This document shows positions 10,280 to 21,248 of a stretch of 64,000 bases of DNA, in pieces. Below the pieces are notes generated by a model that was not told where the DNA came from, searched no databases, and was given only the letters and a program-made list of their open reading frames with translations. The stretch is from Macrosoma leucophasiata (Eukaryota > Arthropoda > Insecta > Lepidoptera > Hedylidae). The stretch spans positions 22,088,001 to 22,152,000 of the forward strand of contig JAWQUS010000007.1 of assembly GCA_036365455.1 (NCBI GenBank), written 5' to 3'. Both the position numbers and the translations under genes were made by a program. Within the stretch, counting starts at the first letter, position 1, and every line of letters starts with the position of its first letter.

Positions 10280-10585
10280 AAATTTAGGTATTCGTCCAGG
10301 TAGTACTGAACAATCATAAATTGTCACGCGGACGGACGGATCAGCTATCTGGCAGTGAAAGTCCCGTCAAAATCGGTCCAGCCGTTCCCAAGATTAGCCA
10401 GAAGAAACAGACAGACAGACAGACAAAAAATAGTAAAAAATGTTGTTTTGGTATATGTGTACCGTGTATAGCCGTGTATACCGTGTATACCGTGTATAGC
10501 CACATATGTATTTAGTAAAAAGCGGTTATTTTAATATTACAAACATACACTCCAATTTGATTTATTTGTATAGATGTATTAATAA
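10280..10585 (-). mobile_element. Family G element with an internal CCGTGTATA tandem tract
   Basis: This is the reverse copy of 9545-9856. The part corresponding to GTATACACAGTACATACC is expanded here to about four units of CCGTGTATA(C/G) near 10458-10500. The CAGACAGACAGACAGAC tract lies at about 10409. Family G copies lie in and just beyond the duplication, in opposite orientations. Confidence 0.7.
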
Positions 10586-11095
10586 ATAATGATACGTAAT
10601 AATATGTTCCAACTTTTTTAAATATTCGATCGGTGAACAGAGGATGATAAATTATTTATTACGATTTCAACGAGAACGCAGTCGCGGGCAAATGGAAGTT
10701 TACAAACTTTAACTTTGCTTATACCAAACCTCCATGTTCACTACAAAGCCAATGCCAAAGTGCTATACAACATATATCATGTTGGAAACAAACCACAGAA
10801 TTTTCTCTCCACGTATTTAATAAATAAATATGATGCATCTCATAATTTTTCTTGTGGAATTTTATTCAGTTTTGCCTGATAATAGCCGCCTGGCTATCGA
10901 ATCATGGCAAGAACGTCCGCACGTCAGTTGACTCCAATATATGTACAATATGATTTTATCCCGATGAATCTCAAAATGTGAGCGAAATTATATCGGTTTG
11001 CTTTATTATTCCAGAGGATTGTTTTATTTTATGAGTTGTACCTATGCAGTGGAAGTGGTTTATGGTTTATGGTTTATTCAATTGTAATGGTATGC
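10586..11095. other. Unassigned DNA
   Basis: No coding or repeat structure is recognised. GAACGCAGTCGCGGGCAAATGG near 10672 resembles the degenerate end of a T1/T2-type repeat. Confidence 0.45.
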
Positions 11096-11358
11096 AGCTA
11101 ATCATGAACCATGAAAACGACATCCATGACGAAAAAGTTGACAAATTTATGCAGCCGCCATCTTGGATAGGTATAACTATATAGGTGTTACCCAACTTTG
11201 GATGAAAACACTACTAGTAATATTAGTTACCTGGGTGTCGACTCCTCTGAATAACAACACCACTTCGCATGAATCGACGCCTTCTTTTTTGTAAAGAGAG
11301 ACATTTCATCCGCGGATAAGATACATTTGCGGATGAGTTGTCACCTAAGTCAATATTA
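11096..11358 (-). mobile_element. Family L element
   Basis: This is the reverse complement of 1845-2100, ending TTGTCACCTAAGTCA. It shares the CCGCGGATAAGATACATTTGCGGATGA palindrome-like core. It lacks the foldback arm of the other copy, which suggests that arm is secondary. Confidence 0.7.
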
Positions 11359-12190
11359 TTACCTATTCCGCAGTCATTTTTTCAGTATTACGTTGCCTTT
11401 TGTTGTGAAGTAGTTACGCCGTAAAGCAGAACTAAAAGAGGGCTTTTATTAAGCGTTAGCGATAGTCAGATTACCTATCGATTTTCTTTTATTTTCCTCT
11501 TACGAACGCCACGAAAGTACAAGAAAAAGTAAAGATGTTAATGGGAATAAATGCGATACAGGTAGGTGGTCGAGCGCTGGGAGGACATGAAAGCGCAGGA
11601 CAAGAAGACTTCTAAATCTATGCTCCACATACATTTAGCTATTACCGTTTTACAAAGGCAAATATATATTATGATGCGACTCGTCCTTCTAGATTTTTCC
11701 ATGAGATCACGTCAGCCGTTAGATGCCCATTGCTGGACTAAAGCTTCGCCCAAAGATGCTGACAGTTGTGCATCGTATGAAGGGATATGCCGTAATTTCC
11801 AGGCTCGACATGCCAATTAGCAATCGCAGTGTTATAGTACCTACATGGTTTTGTTGCGGAACGCTGCTACTCTCGCGTTAGCAGTAGTTTTTACTGCCAT
11901 TCCGGTTGACAGGTCTGGACTAGCGGCAGAATTTTCTTCCAATTGTTGTAAGCAGTAAGTTCGTGAAATCTGTCAAGTTTTCTGTCCCTCAACTCTTTGT
12001 TATCAGTTTGTAAAAGAGGAAATGAGACATTCTACTGATAAGTGTGTATACTCGTAGGTATATATTTAATCGCAGTGACATTCTTGATCGTCAATTTTTA
12101 CAGTTGCAAACAGTCATGACATGTATATATATTATTCATCTTAGTTTAACATAGTTATTATTTCTGACATATAATAAGTGGTTTTTGAAA
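11359..12190. other. Mostly unassigned; weak LINE and family D remnants
   Basis: Near 11705-11790, GATGCCCATTGCTGGACTAAAGC resembles the non-coding 3' end of RTE-like LINEs (compare CGTCCACTGCTGAACAAAGG at 30740). Near 11840-11945 the minus strand loosely resembles family D (GTTCCGCAACAAAAC also occurs near 47755). The remainder shows nothing. Confidence 0.35.
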
Positions 12191-12202
12191 CCCTTAATCT
12201 AT

Positions 12203-12413
12203 ACCTGCTAATATTATAAAGCTGAAGAATTTGTTTGTTTGCTTGAACGCGCTTATCTCAGGAAATTCTGGTACGACTTGAAAGTTATTTCTGTGTTAGG
12301 TAGCCCATTTATCAAGGAAGGTTTTAAGATATATAACATCACGCTAAGATGAATAGGAGAGGGTAGGTAACATTGCACCTGTGCTAAGTTGGGGCGAGCT
12401 GGATAGAGCCGCT
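12203..12413 (-). mobile_element. T2 LINE-type 3' end
   Basis: It is inverted relative to 13671-13884. Shared blocks are CATCACGCTAAGATGAATA, TTTGTTTGCTTGAACGCGCTTATCTCAGGAA and TATCTATACTAATATTACAAAGC-like ends. No coding content is seen. I regard it as a LINE 3' end by resemblance. Confidence 0.65.
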
Positions 12414-12540
12414 AGTGATAATAAACATTTTGATTTTTGAGTTTTGAAGTCTCTAGCCATAGCTGTAACAAGATAAACGTCAGAAAACGTTTTACGTTCT
12501 CCTCCGGTACCACGTTTTCTTCGTTTAACGTAACCACTAT

Positions 12541-12854
12541 CATAGAGCAACACGGGCCACCAGCCACGGCAGACCGGAGGGGAGTAGCCATATGCAGGCT
12601 TTCCTCTCTGTCAAAGTAGAAGACCAAATGGTCCTATGCCTGTCGCCCAGATATTTAAATGTGTGCGTGTAATTGTTTATGTATTTTGTTAAAGTCAAGG
12701 TGTGAGTTTCGTAGTAACAGACGATTTTTGTAGTGTGAGTGTGTGTCATACGTATATCCCTCCGCAAAAAATTACAGATTGTTTTGGAACGGTAATAAAC
12801 GCTATGGCTCCTCCCGCCCGGTCCGCCTCGACCGGTGGGCCGAGTTGCTCTATG
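12541..12854 (+). mobile_element. MITE-1, full-length
   Basis: It starts CATAGAGCAACACGGGCCAC and ends GGGCCGAGTTGCTCTATG, so the ~50-bp terminal inverted repeats are well preserved. A family A copy starts at the very next base, so the right target duplication is displaced or lost and I cannot confirm it. Confidence 0.85.
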
Positions 12855-13140
12855 TTTTTTTTTATGTAATGGAAGTGGCAAACAAGCATGCAGTTCACAT
12901 TGATGTTAAGTGATGACTGCAGCCTATAGACACCCACACAAAGACCAAGGTCAAAATGCAGATGCGTTACCACTCCTGAGGCTTAAGCTGTTATGCCTCT
13001 GTGCCGGAAATTACAGGGCCGTACATTACCACCTGACCGGAACACGATAGTGCTGAACACTACCATTTAGCGGCAAGTATATTAGGTAATGCGGTGGTGC
13101 CTACGCCCGCGAGCTCCGTCACTGGAGCTCTACCACCAGT
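12855..13140 (-). mobile_element. Family A, full-length copy
   Basis: It is complete, from a nine-base T run through GGCAAACAAGCATGCAGTTC to GAGCTCTACCACCAGT. It abuts the end of MITE-1 exactly. Its sequence is close to the family consensus, suggesting a comparatively young copy. Confidence 0.9.
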
Positions 13141-13590
13141 AAAAATGTACACTATAGACGTCATTGTCTCCAAGTCCAAAAATCCTTGCAAATCTTTTTC
13201 CACGGCTTACATGTATCATGTGACTGCGATGACAATCTGATGTATTGAAATATGATATCCTCGGATATCCTCGATGTGGCCAGTGTTGACGGATCTAATA
13301 AATGTGGCGAGAACAAGAACACTTGTACGGAAAACAAGGACTTTGTCTCGTTTACCATACAATGCCATTACTAGTCTCGGGTTTTTGATATTTCCTGAAC
13401 TTAAGTATAAGGTATAGGTATTTCATACGTCTTATTTTTGGAATTATTAAAGTGGTATCTGCCACCATTTTTTCCGGTTTAAAAACTCATTCATGTTTAT
13501 CTTAAAGTTGAGTAGGGGTGACATGTCTATGAGATTCAATGAAAAAACGATTCTTCCTTTTTCATGTCGATGACTATACTCTATCTAACC
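13141..13590. other. Unassigned DNA
   Basis: I recognise nothing. The minus 65-codon frame has no motif. Confidence 0.45.
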
Positions 13591-13591
13591 T

Positions 13592-13670
13592 TCTCATTCA
13601 TAAATGTACCTACTTTAAAGTCTTACAATAAACTTTGTCTTTGCCACTAGCATTGTCAATTATGTAAGAC
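13592..13670 (+). mobile_element. MITE-2 half copy
   Basis: CATTCATAAATGTACCTACTTTAAAGTCTTACAATAAA followed by TGCCACTAGCATTGTCAATTATGTAAG parallels the first half of the MITE at 59497-59645. The second half is missing, and a T2 element starts at its edge. Confidence 0.5.
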
Positions 13671-13884
13671 TAGCGGTCCGCCCCGCCTTCGCGTGGTTGC
13701 TATGTTACCTACCCTGTCGTATTCATCTTAGCGTGATGTTATATAGCCTAAAGCCTTCCTCGATAAATAGGCTATCTAACACTGAAAGAATTTTTCAAAT
13801 CAGACCAGTAAGAAGTTCCTGAGATTAGCGCGTTCAAGCAAACAAACAAACTCTTCAGCTTTGTAATATTAGTATAGATAGGAA
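13671..13884 (+). mobile_element. T2 LINE-type 3' end
   Basis: It starts CTAGCGGTCCGCCCCGCCTTCG and carries TAGCGTGATGTTATATAGCC, GATAAATAGGCTATCTAACACTG and CGCGTTCAAGCAAACAAAC. It ends TAATATTAGTATAGATAG. Related copies lie at 12203 (-) and 56152 (+). Confidence 0.7.
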
Positions 13885-14261
13885 GCGATAAAAGAGACAT
13901 TAGCAACACTAGGTTACCCGTATATGAACTGTACACTTATTTTGTTAATTTTTTTTTTTTAATTTTAGTGGACATTTCGCATTTGTATCTATCTATAAGA
14001 CATAACTTACTAAACAAACACGTAAAGTTCCAAGTTCTTCAAACTTAGCTTAAGGGCTCCCGCCCACGTCCTACGTTTTGTAGGACCGATAATCGGTCCA
14101 ATTTTGTGACCGACTCAACGCCCACGTCCGTTTTTTTGTCGGTGGAGCAGCACGTCATAGACAGAAAGCCGAGAGAATCTCATGAGTATAAGGAGGAAAG
14201 TGGATTTACAGAGGAAGGTTTGTCATTGGCTTTTGAGGAACAGAAGTGAAAAAAGGAAATT

Positions 14262-14306
14262 CTGGGTTGATCCAATAATCTCTCAGAGATTATTGGATCA
14301 ACCCAG
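14262..14306. repeat. Perfect 22-bp inverted repeat with a 1-base spacer
   Basis: CTGGGTTGATCCAATAATCT and two more bases (14262-14283) are followed by a single C and then the exact reverse complement (14285-14306). Upstream, GCCCACGTCC occurs twice (14061-14126). It may be a foldback remnant; no function can be assigned. Confidence 0.9.
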
Positions 14307-15194
14307 ATATTTAATGTTCGTCATACTGATCTAAGATGTGAGACTTTGACCAGACAAGTTTCTTAAATATTATACGAGTAGAATGTCAATTATTATTAGT
14401 AAATTTTATGAACAATGACTCGTCCTTCTAGTAGGGGAGACGAATCTAGGTCGACCTTCACCTATCTGTTCACCAAATGAAACATTATATGTATCCATTT
14501 TTTAAGCAAGTTTTTTTTTGTATTTGTTAACCAACCAAATGTATTTGAAACAAAAAGTTTTAAACATATAAAATAGGTGTTTGAGGTTTATTGGTAACAG
14601 ATCGGTGCAGTCACTTATAATATATTTACTTACCTGTTTACACCTCCTTGCCAAAGTCCACCTAGTCCACCTAGTCATGAACATAAATACTTGGGCAATA
14701 CCTTACAGACGTATTTTATATGTTTTAAAATTTTAGTTTCAAAAATATTTAATTGGTTAACAAATGGGTGAAAGTTGCTAATATTTTTTTTACTAATTTT
14801 GATTTAATAACTCTATTTTCTGTTTTTAACGTGTGCTCGAAAGAACAGCTTCCATACAAATACATAGAACTGTACCGATATTGCATATTTTTGTTCCTTA
14901 GCCGTCGCAGAATGAAACCTCTCCATCCAGTATCCAATTCTACAACGTATAAATAGACGATGCACAGTATAAAATTGCATCGCCTTTATTCCATCGGCAA
15001 TAAGGTCCAATGTTTGTGCACGTCAGCGGGTTTTGTCTCGCCCGCTGAATAATAGAAATTGAAAGGACCGGGTCGGGTAGGAACATGCTTTATGGACGTA
15101 GGATTTTATGCGGTAGATCTTTATACTGCTTGAACACTTGGATTTTATCGTTTAAAATATTTTTGTAATGTGGATTGCGGCTCGATACTTTTAG
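14307..15194. other. Unassigned DNA
   Basis: AT-rich sequence with three short overlapping frames (60-67 codons) on both strands and no motif. A TATAAATA at about 14949 has no gene downstream. Confidence 0.45.
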
Positions 15195-15488
15195 CCATAG
15201 AGCAACACCGGAGGGGAGTAGCCATATGCAGGCTTTCCCTTCTGTCAAAGTACAAGCCCAAATGGGCCTATACCTGTCGCCTAGATGTTTAAATGTGTGC
15301 GTGAAATTGTTTCTGTATTTTGTTAAAGTCAAGGTGTGAGTTTCGTAGTAATAGACGATTTTTGTAGTGTGCGTGTGTGTCGCACGCATTTCCCTCCGCA
15401 AAAAATAACAGTCTGTTTTGCATCGGTAATAAACGCTATGGCTACTCCCCTCCAGTCCGACGCGGCCGGTGGCCCGTGTTGCTCTATG
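15195..15488 (+). mobile_element. MITE-1 with 8-bp target duplication
   Basis: It runs from CATAGAGCAACACCGGAGGG to GTTGCTCTATG; the left terminal repeat has lost about 20 bases. It is flanked by CTTTTAGC (15187-15194) and CTATTAGC (15489-15496), 7 of 8 identical. The insertion lies inside the left target duplication of the adjacent B element. Confidence 0.88.
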
Positions 15489-15496
15489 CTATTAGC

Positions 15497-15711
15497 ACAC
15501 CGCGGACATTCTGCCAAAATTCCATACAAACGCTTTATTTGGTCTCTATTACACTCTAATCAGTGACGTGTATTTACACGTGCAACTGTGTGCGTAGCAC
15601 GTAGAGAATACCAAACTTTCCCTTAAGAGGGGAGGAGGTTGGGTGAAGCGGGGAAATCAGTCGGGACGTCGAAGTGTCCATTCTATACGTAGTATTATTA
15701 CATATTATCTG
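15497..15711 (+). mobile_element. Family B element, full-length
   Basis: It begins ACACCGCGGACATTC. It carries CCATACAAACGCTTTATT, CAGTGACGTG and GTGCGTAGCACGTAGAG, and ends GTAGTATTATTACATATTATCTG. The right flank CTTTTAGT matches the left flank CTATTAGC at 6 of 8, which fits an 8-bp duplication. Other copies lie at 31282 (+) and 24449 (-). No coding content is seen; it may be hAT-related. Confidence 0.75.
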
Positions 15712-15961
15712 CTTTTAGTATCAACTAGCTGACCACACAAACTTCGTATTGCCTCAGAATAAAATAATGTGTGAAACGTTTGATAGATACGGACTATTTG
15801 TATGGGAAAATAAAATTGTGGTTTTTACTATTTTCCTTCAATTTTCTTACCTTTTAAACCTTATCTGGACTTCCAAAAATCATTCAAAATCAAAATTAGC
15901 CAAATTGGTCTAGTCTCTAGGTCTAGTCTCGAGTTTTAGCGAGACTAACGAACAGCAATTG

Positions 15962-15965
<4 letters not shown>

Positions 15966-16029
<64 letters not shown>
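15966..16029. repeat. (TA)n microsatellite
   Basis: More than 60 bases of uninterrupted TA. Confidence 0.98.
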
Positions 16030-16032
<3 letters not shown>

Positions 16033-16066
16033 TAAATGCTTCCTTGTTAGAATTCATCGTAATGTC

Positions 16067-16136
16067 TGACGCCCTGGTTCAGATCCAGCGGTGTGTGACG
16101 CTTGATCGAGGGTCGCGGGCTTAATCCCTGCATCGG
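16067..16136 (+). mobile_element. SINE-E tRNA-like head, degenerate
   Basis: CTGGTTCAGATCCAGCGGTG and GGTCGCGGGCTTAATCCCTGC parallel the SINE-E head at 63709 (TTGGTCCAGCGGTG, GCGGGTTCGATCCCCGC). The B-box is damaged and the SINE body is missing. Confidence 0.6.
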
Positions 16137-16140
16137 TACC

Positions 16141-16490
16141 ATTATTTTATTGGCCCACAGATTAACAGGAAGAATCGATAATTTATCAAATACAAATCAC
16201 ATAATATCTTCATGAATTACTTCAAATACTAATGTAAGGTAGTGTAACTAAGCCAAAAAAATAGTTTCACGTAATGTGGTGCACTATGGGCGGAGCTCAA
16301 ATATGGTCCACCGCAGCGCATCAAGCTATTGGAAGTTTCCTTTCCGCTCAGCGAAATGACCTTATCGCGACCAATCAAATGCCAGCATTGTGTGAGTGTT
16401 TGTTATGATTGCAATTAGTTTGATTGCGTAAATGGAACCAAAATTGAAGCGATGATTGAATAAGAGTTACATTTACATATATACATTACT
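16141..16490. other. Unassigned DNA
   Basis: Unique sequence with no identifiable repeat or gene. Confidence 0.45.
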
Positions 16491-16694
16491 TACTGTTGCC
16501 CGCGGCTTCGCCCGCGTAGATGTCGTTTTATAAATACGAGTAACTAAGTAGTTCCTATGTTCTTTCCCAAAGTCATATCTATCTCTGTACCAAATTTCAT
16601 TCAAATCGGTTCAGTCATTTGGACGTGAAAAACTAACAGACAAACAGACAGACAGACAGAGTTACTCTCGCATTTATGATATTAGTAGGGAAGT
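16491..16694 (+). mobile_element. T1 LINE-type 3' end
   Basis: It starts ACTGTTGCCCGCGGCTTCGCC. It carries AAATTTCATTCAAATCGGTTCAGTC, then ACAGACAAACAGACAGACAG and ends TTATGATATTAGTAGGGA. Related copies lie at 52341 (3' half) and 56107 (5' end). I recall it as a very common lepidopteran retroelement terminus. Confidence 0.75.
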
Positions 16695-18179
16695 AGGGAT
16701 TATTCGTATACGAATTCTAATGAATTCCTACTCAATAAAACGACTTGAATTACCTAGACAAATCTAATTTCCATAATGAAAAGGAATGAATTTCGCAGAC
16801 GACACCACTGCCATGGCATACCTAATGTCTCAGACAATTTAAATAGTAATTTAACTAAGTACTAATAAAACATTTTGTTTATGAAATATTGTGTAGTAGA
16901 TCATGCAACTAATCTAATGAATAAATCATCACAAACACGTCATAAATCCGTTTAATACCGTGTCATATCGTTGATCACTGCGCATCCCGAAGGCTTTGGT
17001 AGATTTATGCGGTAGACGTGAGAGAATTTTGGAGCAGCTGGTCACTTGAACTGTCTGTTTAGTACGATCCTTCTTAGGGTTGTGTGCCTTGAAAGGAAAA
17101 AATGGCTAAGGCAAGTCAGATTCGACAATGAAGGGGTAACGTAATGAGGAGCAAATAATATGTTTCAAGAATTTCTTTTTGCATTTTTTGAAAATAAGTC
17201 ATATTTCAAAAACTGTTTCTAAATATCTTGTTTAAAATGAGTTGAAAGTTTTCTTTAAAAACTACGGCATGGCTTGTTGTTTTCAAGGATCTATTTATGT
17301 TGATAAAATTGAAGAAGTTTCCGATGATCCAAAACCATTGCAAATTAGACTAAATCGCGACACAAATGAGGACTTTGGACACTGGACATTTCTTCGATGA
17401 TACATATCAGAATTCATGTTTCAGAATGCCTCTTCAAATTGAATAAAAATTATTTTGTAGATATGAGATATTCATATGAGTATACTCGTACTTTAAAAGA
17501 TATCGAATTTTTAGAGTTTATGCATCACTTAGAATAATTCTACATTTAAATTCAAGTTAGCAAAGTATGCCAACTCGGAAATTCCTGGCGTTCATGTTGA
17601 ATTTAAGAATAAAACTGATGCTAAATTTTAATAACCAATTATTGCAGTTGTATAAAGTACATGAAGCGATCTGCACTAGTTAAGATTTAGTTCTCTTGTT
17701 AAAAGTTACACCAGTAACAAGGGTTTTGCTGAAGCAACCGCGAAAATATTTTTCTTTTTCATTTGCAACTCGAGTCCTTGTAGAATACAGTATTACTTGT
17801 AGCGGTTCACACTTTGCCTTCGGTGATAAAATGCAGATTGAAGAATATTTTACTGTTGAATTGTGATCCGGGTGAAATATTTGGTATGGTAGTTTTGTGA
17901 AGTTTGTATTTTATTTTTGACACGACTGTTTAGCTGATGTTGTTCGTCGTAGATGAAATGTAACACGCACCAATAATCTTTTATGACAAAACGTAAGAGA
18001 CATATTTGAGTTTGAATTTGTGAGTAAATATGAAGACTGTGTCGAAAAGACAACAATTCAAATACCCGAAAACAAAAACCGAGAAGATTGTTGATAACCG
18101 GCAGCTGACGACGATGTACCTAGTCGTCGAAATCTCTGAAACTAGAATAAGAATAAAGAGAAGTTGCAAAATTAGGCTT
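16695..18179. other. Unassigned, apparently unique DNA
   Basis: Nearly 1.5 kb without a repeat I recognise or a frame longer than 68 codons. No splice-framed exon can be argued. It could be host intergenic or intronic sequence. Confidence 0.45.
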
Positions 18180-18303
18180 CCGTTAAAAGTAGCGAAAATA
18201 AAATATTGAAATTGCAATTATTTGATACAATAGTTTCCTGACGCGACGTCAGTGACCGATAATATTTGCAACAGGTGAGGCGCTGGCTGGTCGCCAGCAG
18301 ACG

Positions 18304-18311
18304 TATAAATA
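18304..18311 (+). promoter_or_regulatory. Candidate TATA box in duplicated module
   Basis: TATAAATA is preceded by GCCAGCAGACG and followed 20-40 bases later by CTGCAACCTCACC. The paralogous module keeps TATAAAAA in the same context (19158). Conservation in both units suggests a core promoter, but no downstream gene is recognisable. Confidence 0.35.
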
Positions 18312-18524
18312 CTGCACTGTCTGCAACCTCACCTCAGGTACACTGGGTCAGTGTGCCAGTCATAAATTGTTTGCTGTTTTTGTATATAATGGAATATTTG
18401 GTGATGTTTTCTTCTTGTGCAATGATATTTCACTCAAATGATAATTTTTCGAGTCTGGTCTTAATTTGCTCTACCATGACCTTTCTTTTGCAATGTACCT
18501 AATACTTTGGAGTATGATTGAAAT

Positions 18525-18602
18525 AAAACTATTATTTCAATCATATATTTTTACGGATTTATTTCGCGTATATTACACTGATTTCCTAAGCCTTTTCAGG
18601 TC
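18525..18602 (-). repeat. J-like repeat fragment
   Basis: ATTTTTACGGATTTATTTCGCGTATATTA is the reverse complement of a segment at 19305-19340 and recalls the flank of J at 57412 (ATTTATCTCGCGTATATC). Confidence 0.5.
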
Positions 18603-18720
18603 TGTTGTTTAGAGATCTCAAAAAAGTGGATGGAAATTACGGATGTTATGATATAATCATCATTGTTGTCAGAATACAAGCATCAATTGAAACTATGAAT
18701 TTGATGCAAGACTAATGCTA

Positions 18721-19039
18721 CAGACTTATTTATTTATTTATTTAATACGCGACGAAGCAAGCGCGCTTATTATTAGCAATGTCTCGACACACATGCTACT
18801 ACTGAGCAATTGCTCAAAAGTGGCATGCTTTCGTGCTTGTAATGAGCATGTGTAACTGTAGCATAAATAAAAAACTTCTAAAATTTAATGAGGATGATAT
18901 GAGAACTCTCACAAACACTCGTTATTTTTCAAAAAGCTATCGTTGTTGATCTGACAATTAAACGGTTTCTTAATACCAACGACAATACATTCCAAATTCT
19001 AGTCGAGCTAATTTCAAACAATACGAGGAATCCCATAAA
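18721..19039. other. Unassigned; (TTTA)n tract at start
   Basis: A short TTTATTTATTTATTTA run near 18728 is followed by unassigned DNA. Confidence 0.5.
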
Positions 19040-19680
19040 TAGGCGCAAAAACAAAACTATCGAAATTGTAACGATTTGACACAATGATTTCCTGATGCTG
19101 CGTCAGTGGCCGATAATGTACGCAACAGGTGAGACGTTGGCTGGCGGCCAGCTGACGTATAAAAACTGCACCGTCTGCAGCTTCACTTAAGCACAGTAAA
19201 TAGATACAATCTATTTACTGGGCCTAATCTATTTACCAAGATACAATAAATTAAATTTACTTTCAATTAAAATAAAACATTTAACTTTCAACTAAAAATC
19301 ATTTTAGTTTAATATACGCGAGATAAATCCGTAAAAATAGTTTTATTTCAATGAGTGTAGCTCGCGAAAACCTAAGAACATAAAATAATTTTCACATATT
19401 TCAAAATTCTTTTACAATACTTATTAATTATATATAATTTTTTTTTTAATTAAAAATACTGTGACCTAAGGTACACTGGGTCAGTGTGTCAGTCATAAAC
19501 TGCTTGCTGTTTTTGTATAGAATTGAATATTTGGTAGTGTTTTTCTTATTCAAGACCTTTCTTTCGAAATATAATGCATTTTAACATGTGTTGCCAAAGA
19601 AGTGGATAGAAGTGTTGGATGTATTGAGAAGTTGAATGTTCCTTGTTTAAAATGGTTTCAACAATCGTTATTGCGGGTAG
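19040..19680 (+). repeat. Local duplication with TATA box, unit 2
   Basis: This is the second unit of the pair described at 18180. It is interrupted between about 19190 and 19466 by an AT-rich insertion bounded by CTTCACTTAAG and TGTGACCTAAG. That insertion contains a small hairpin (CAGTAAATAGAT / ATCTATTTACTG, 19194-19220) and a J-like segment (19305-19385). Confidence 0.7.
19158..19165 (+). promoter_or_regulatory. Candidate TATA box in duplicated module, unit 2
   Basis: TATAAAAA in CAGCTGACGTATAAAAACTGC corresponds to 18304-18311. An insertion about 30 bases downstream would now separate it from the rest of the module. Confidence 0.3.
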
Positions 19681-19909
19681 AATTTTGAGTAAAAGGTCAA
19701 AGATAAAACCTTAATCTTGAGTCCCTTAGGGGTAAGGAAATCTTAGATTTGTTGGAGGTACTGAACTGGGTGCAAGGTGTCTCCTATATCTTAATTTGAC
19801 GCGCTGGAGTAAATTCGAAAATCCCTTGCTAGGTACCCCAACTATTTTATTAAATAGAAGGGGGGAAGCCCAAGAGAAATTAAATCCAATAGTTGGTCTT
19901 TCAGCCTTA

Positions 19910-20095
19910 CAATTCTCTTTACAGTAGCATTAAACATCCATTTCGTCATTCGTTTCTCTGACGTTCTTTTCATACGTACCAACCACTCGAGCATATCTTT
20001 TTTCACTGTTTTTCCGACTCTTGTTCACTCAAAGCTCATTTCTTACTATATTTAGATCGTCATTAGTAAGCCATTGGATATTTTGCGTAAAGATG
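19910..20095 (-). mobile_element. Diverged LINE-H-related fragment
   Basis: TTTCGTCATTCGTTTCTCTGACGTTCTTTTC, CACTCGAGCATATCTTTTTTCAC and AGTAAGCCATTGGATATTTTGCG are arranged like the LINE-H segments for MSNERMTK, the GMLRWFGHIERM region and the RSLRKICG region on the minus strand, at lower similarity. Confidence 0.5.
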
Positions 20096-20655
20096 TCATT
20101 ATCGCCAATAATGATCGTGAAAATCGAACAAACCTAAGCATCATTAAAAATCGTTTGGCTGCCTGCCATACTCTGCCTTGGCATTTACCCGGAGGCGTGG
20201 CGCTCTAGGCGAAGAGTGGGCGTGAGACAATGACCAATCTGTGGCAGCCATGCAGCCATTGTAATATTTTAGGTCGTGATCTGTCTTGTAATTATATGCG
20301 TACGCGCTATCGGGGTTAACAAATGTGGACATTGATTAGTTATTGTCTGGTACTAATATTTCTTAATTATGATTGTGTAATTTAGTGTGTTTATTTCAAT
20401 ATTTGAACCAAAATAAATTTGTGAAAATTTTAAAATGTCATAATTCAAGCTTTTCATAGTTTTTGTTGTATTATTATTACAAGTAATTCTAAACGTAACT
20501 GCTTCTCAACTTGTGGCAGTTGAGTAGATCTGTTTTGTGTTGTAAAAAAACTATACGTAAATTATAATATTTATGATTAATTTATCACCGTCGGAGTTGC
20601 GACGGCGTGTCACTTTGAGTCTGAGATTAACAATTTCCACTCTTACTTACACACA
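20096..20655. other. Unassigned DNA
   Basis: Nothing beyond short open frames. A GC-rich patch near 20190 (GGAGGCGTGGCGCTC) is not identified. Confidence 0.45.
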
Positions 20656-20745
20656 CGGATATGTATCTTCACACCAAGTCCCTAACAGGGTAGGTAGGGA
20701 GTATAGAGCGCCAGATATCCCGGTCCGACACACCTTCCTGTTAGG
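20656..20745 (-). mobile_element. LINE-H 3' terminal scrap
   Basis: TATGTATCTTCACACCAAGTCCCTAACAGGGTAGG and GCGCCAGATATCCCGGTCC are the last ~80 bases of LINE-H in reverse. Confidence 0.75.
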
Positions 20746-21011
20746 GAGATTGATTTGATGATTTATAAAAAGAAAATCGACAGTTTTTTACTTTCCAATA
20801 TTTTTTCATAAAAATACGGTACATAAGTGTAATTTATGTCCTGTAATTAAACTCATGGTATATAATATTTAAAGGCTTACATTACACTATCTGATTACGA
20901 CCCGACAGACGTCTATATCTACGCACTTCTTCAATGCGAAATTTCAAAATCTTTTGATTCAATTGTAACAATCCTAACCGTTTTAGTTCAATGCAATACA
21001 CATGCACAAAA

Positions 21012-21213
21012 TAATGATTTAAATAAATACGCTTACACTCACAGCCCTACACTAGTTATAAATCTGTATCGTGGGTACCGTTGTATACACACACCACATA
21101 CACAAACACCCAAACCCGAAGCAAATATCAGTAGGCCATACAAATATTAGTCCGGGTGCGGGGATTGAACCCGCGACCCTTCGAATCAAACGGTCACCTC
21201 ACACCGCTGGATA
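21012..21213 (-). mobile_element. SINE-E, near full-length
   Basis: On the minus strand the head carries CAGCGGTGTGAGGTGACCG and a perfect B-box GCGGGTTCAATCCCCGC. The body has ATTTGTATGGCCTACTGATAT, CGGGTTTGGGTGTTTGTGTATG and a 3' part with TGTGAGTGTAAGCGTATTTATT. It matches 63709-63913 throughout. Confidence 0.85.
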
Positions 21214-21248
21214 AATTGCATGTAAAGTATGAAGTTATGCTAGTACCC

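Larger units (their letters stand above)
18180..18720 (+). repeat. Local duplication with TATA box, unit 1
   Basis: This is homologous to 19040-19680. Shared blocks are CCTGACG/TCGACGTCAGTG, CGATAATATTTGCAACAGGTGAG, GACGTATAAATACTGCAC, GGTACACTGGGTCAGTGTG and AGTCATAAATTGTTTGCTGTTTTTGTATA. A J-like fragment (18525-18602) interrupts this unit only. Confidence 0.7.

Noticed and set aside
12541..13140. Adjacent MITE-1 and family A as one composite transposon
   Set aside because: Each family occurs separately elsewhere; the abutment looks like an independent insertion at the MITE edge, although the target duplication is not clean.
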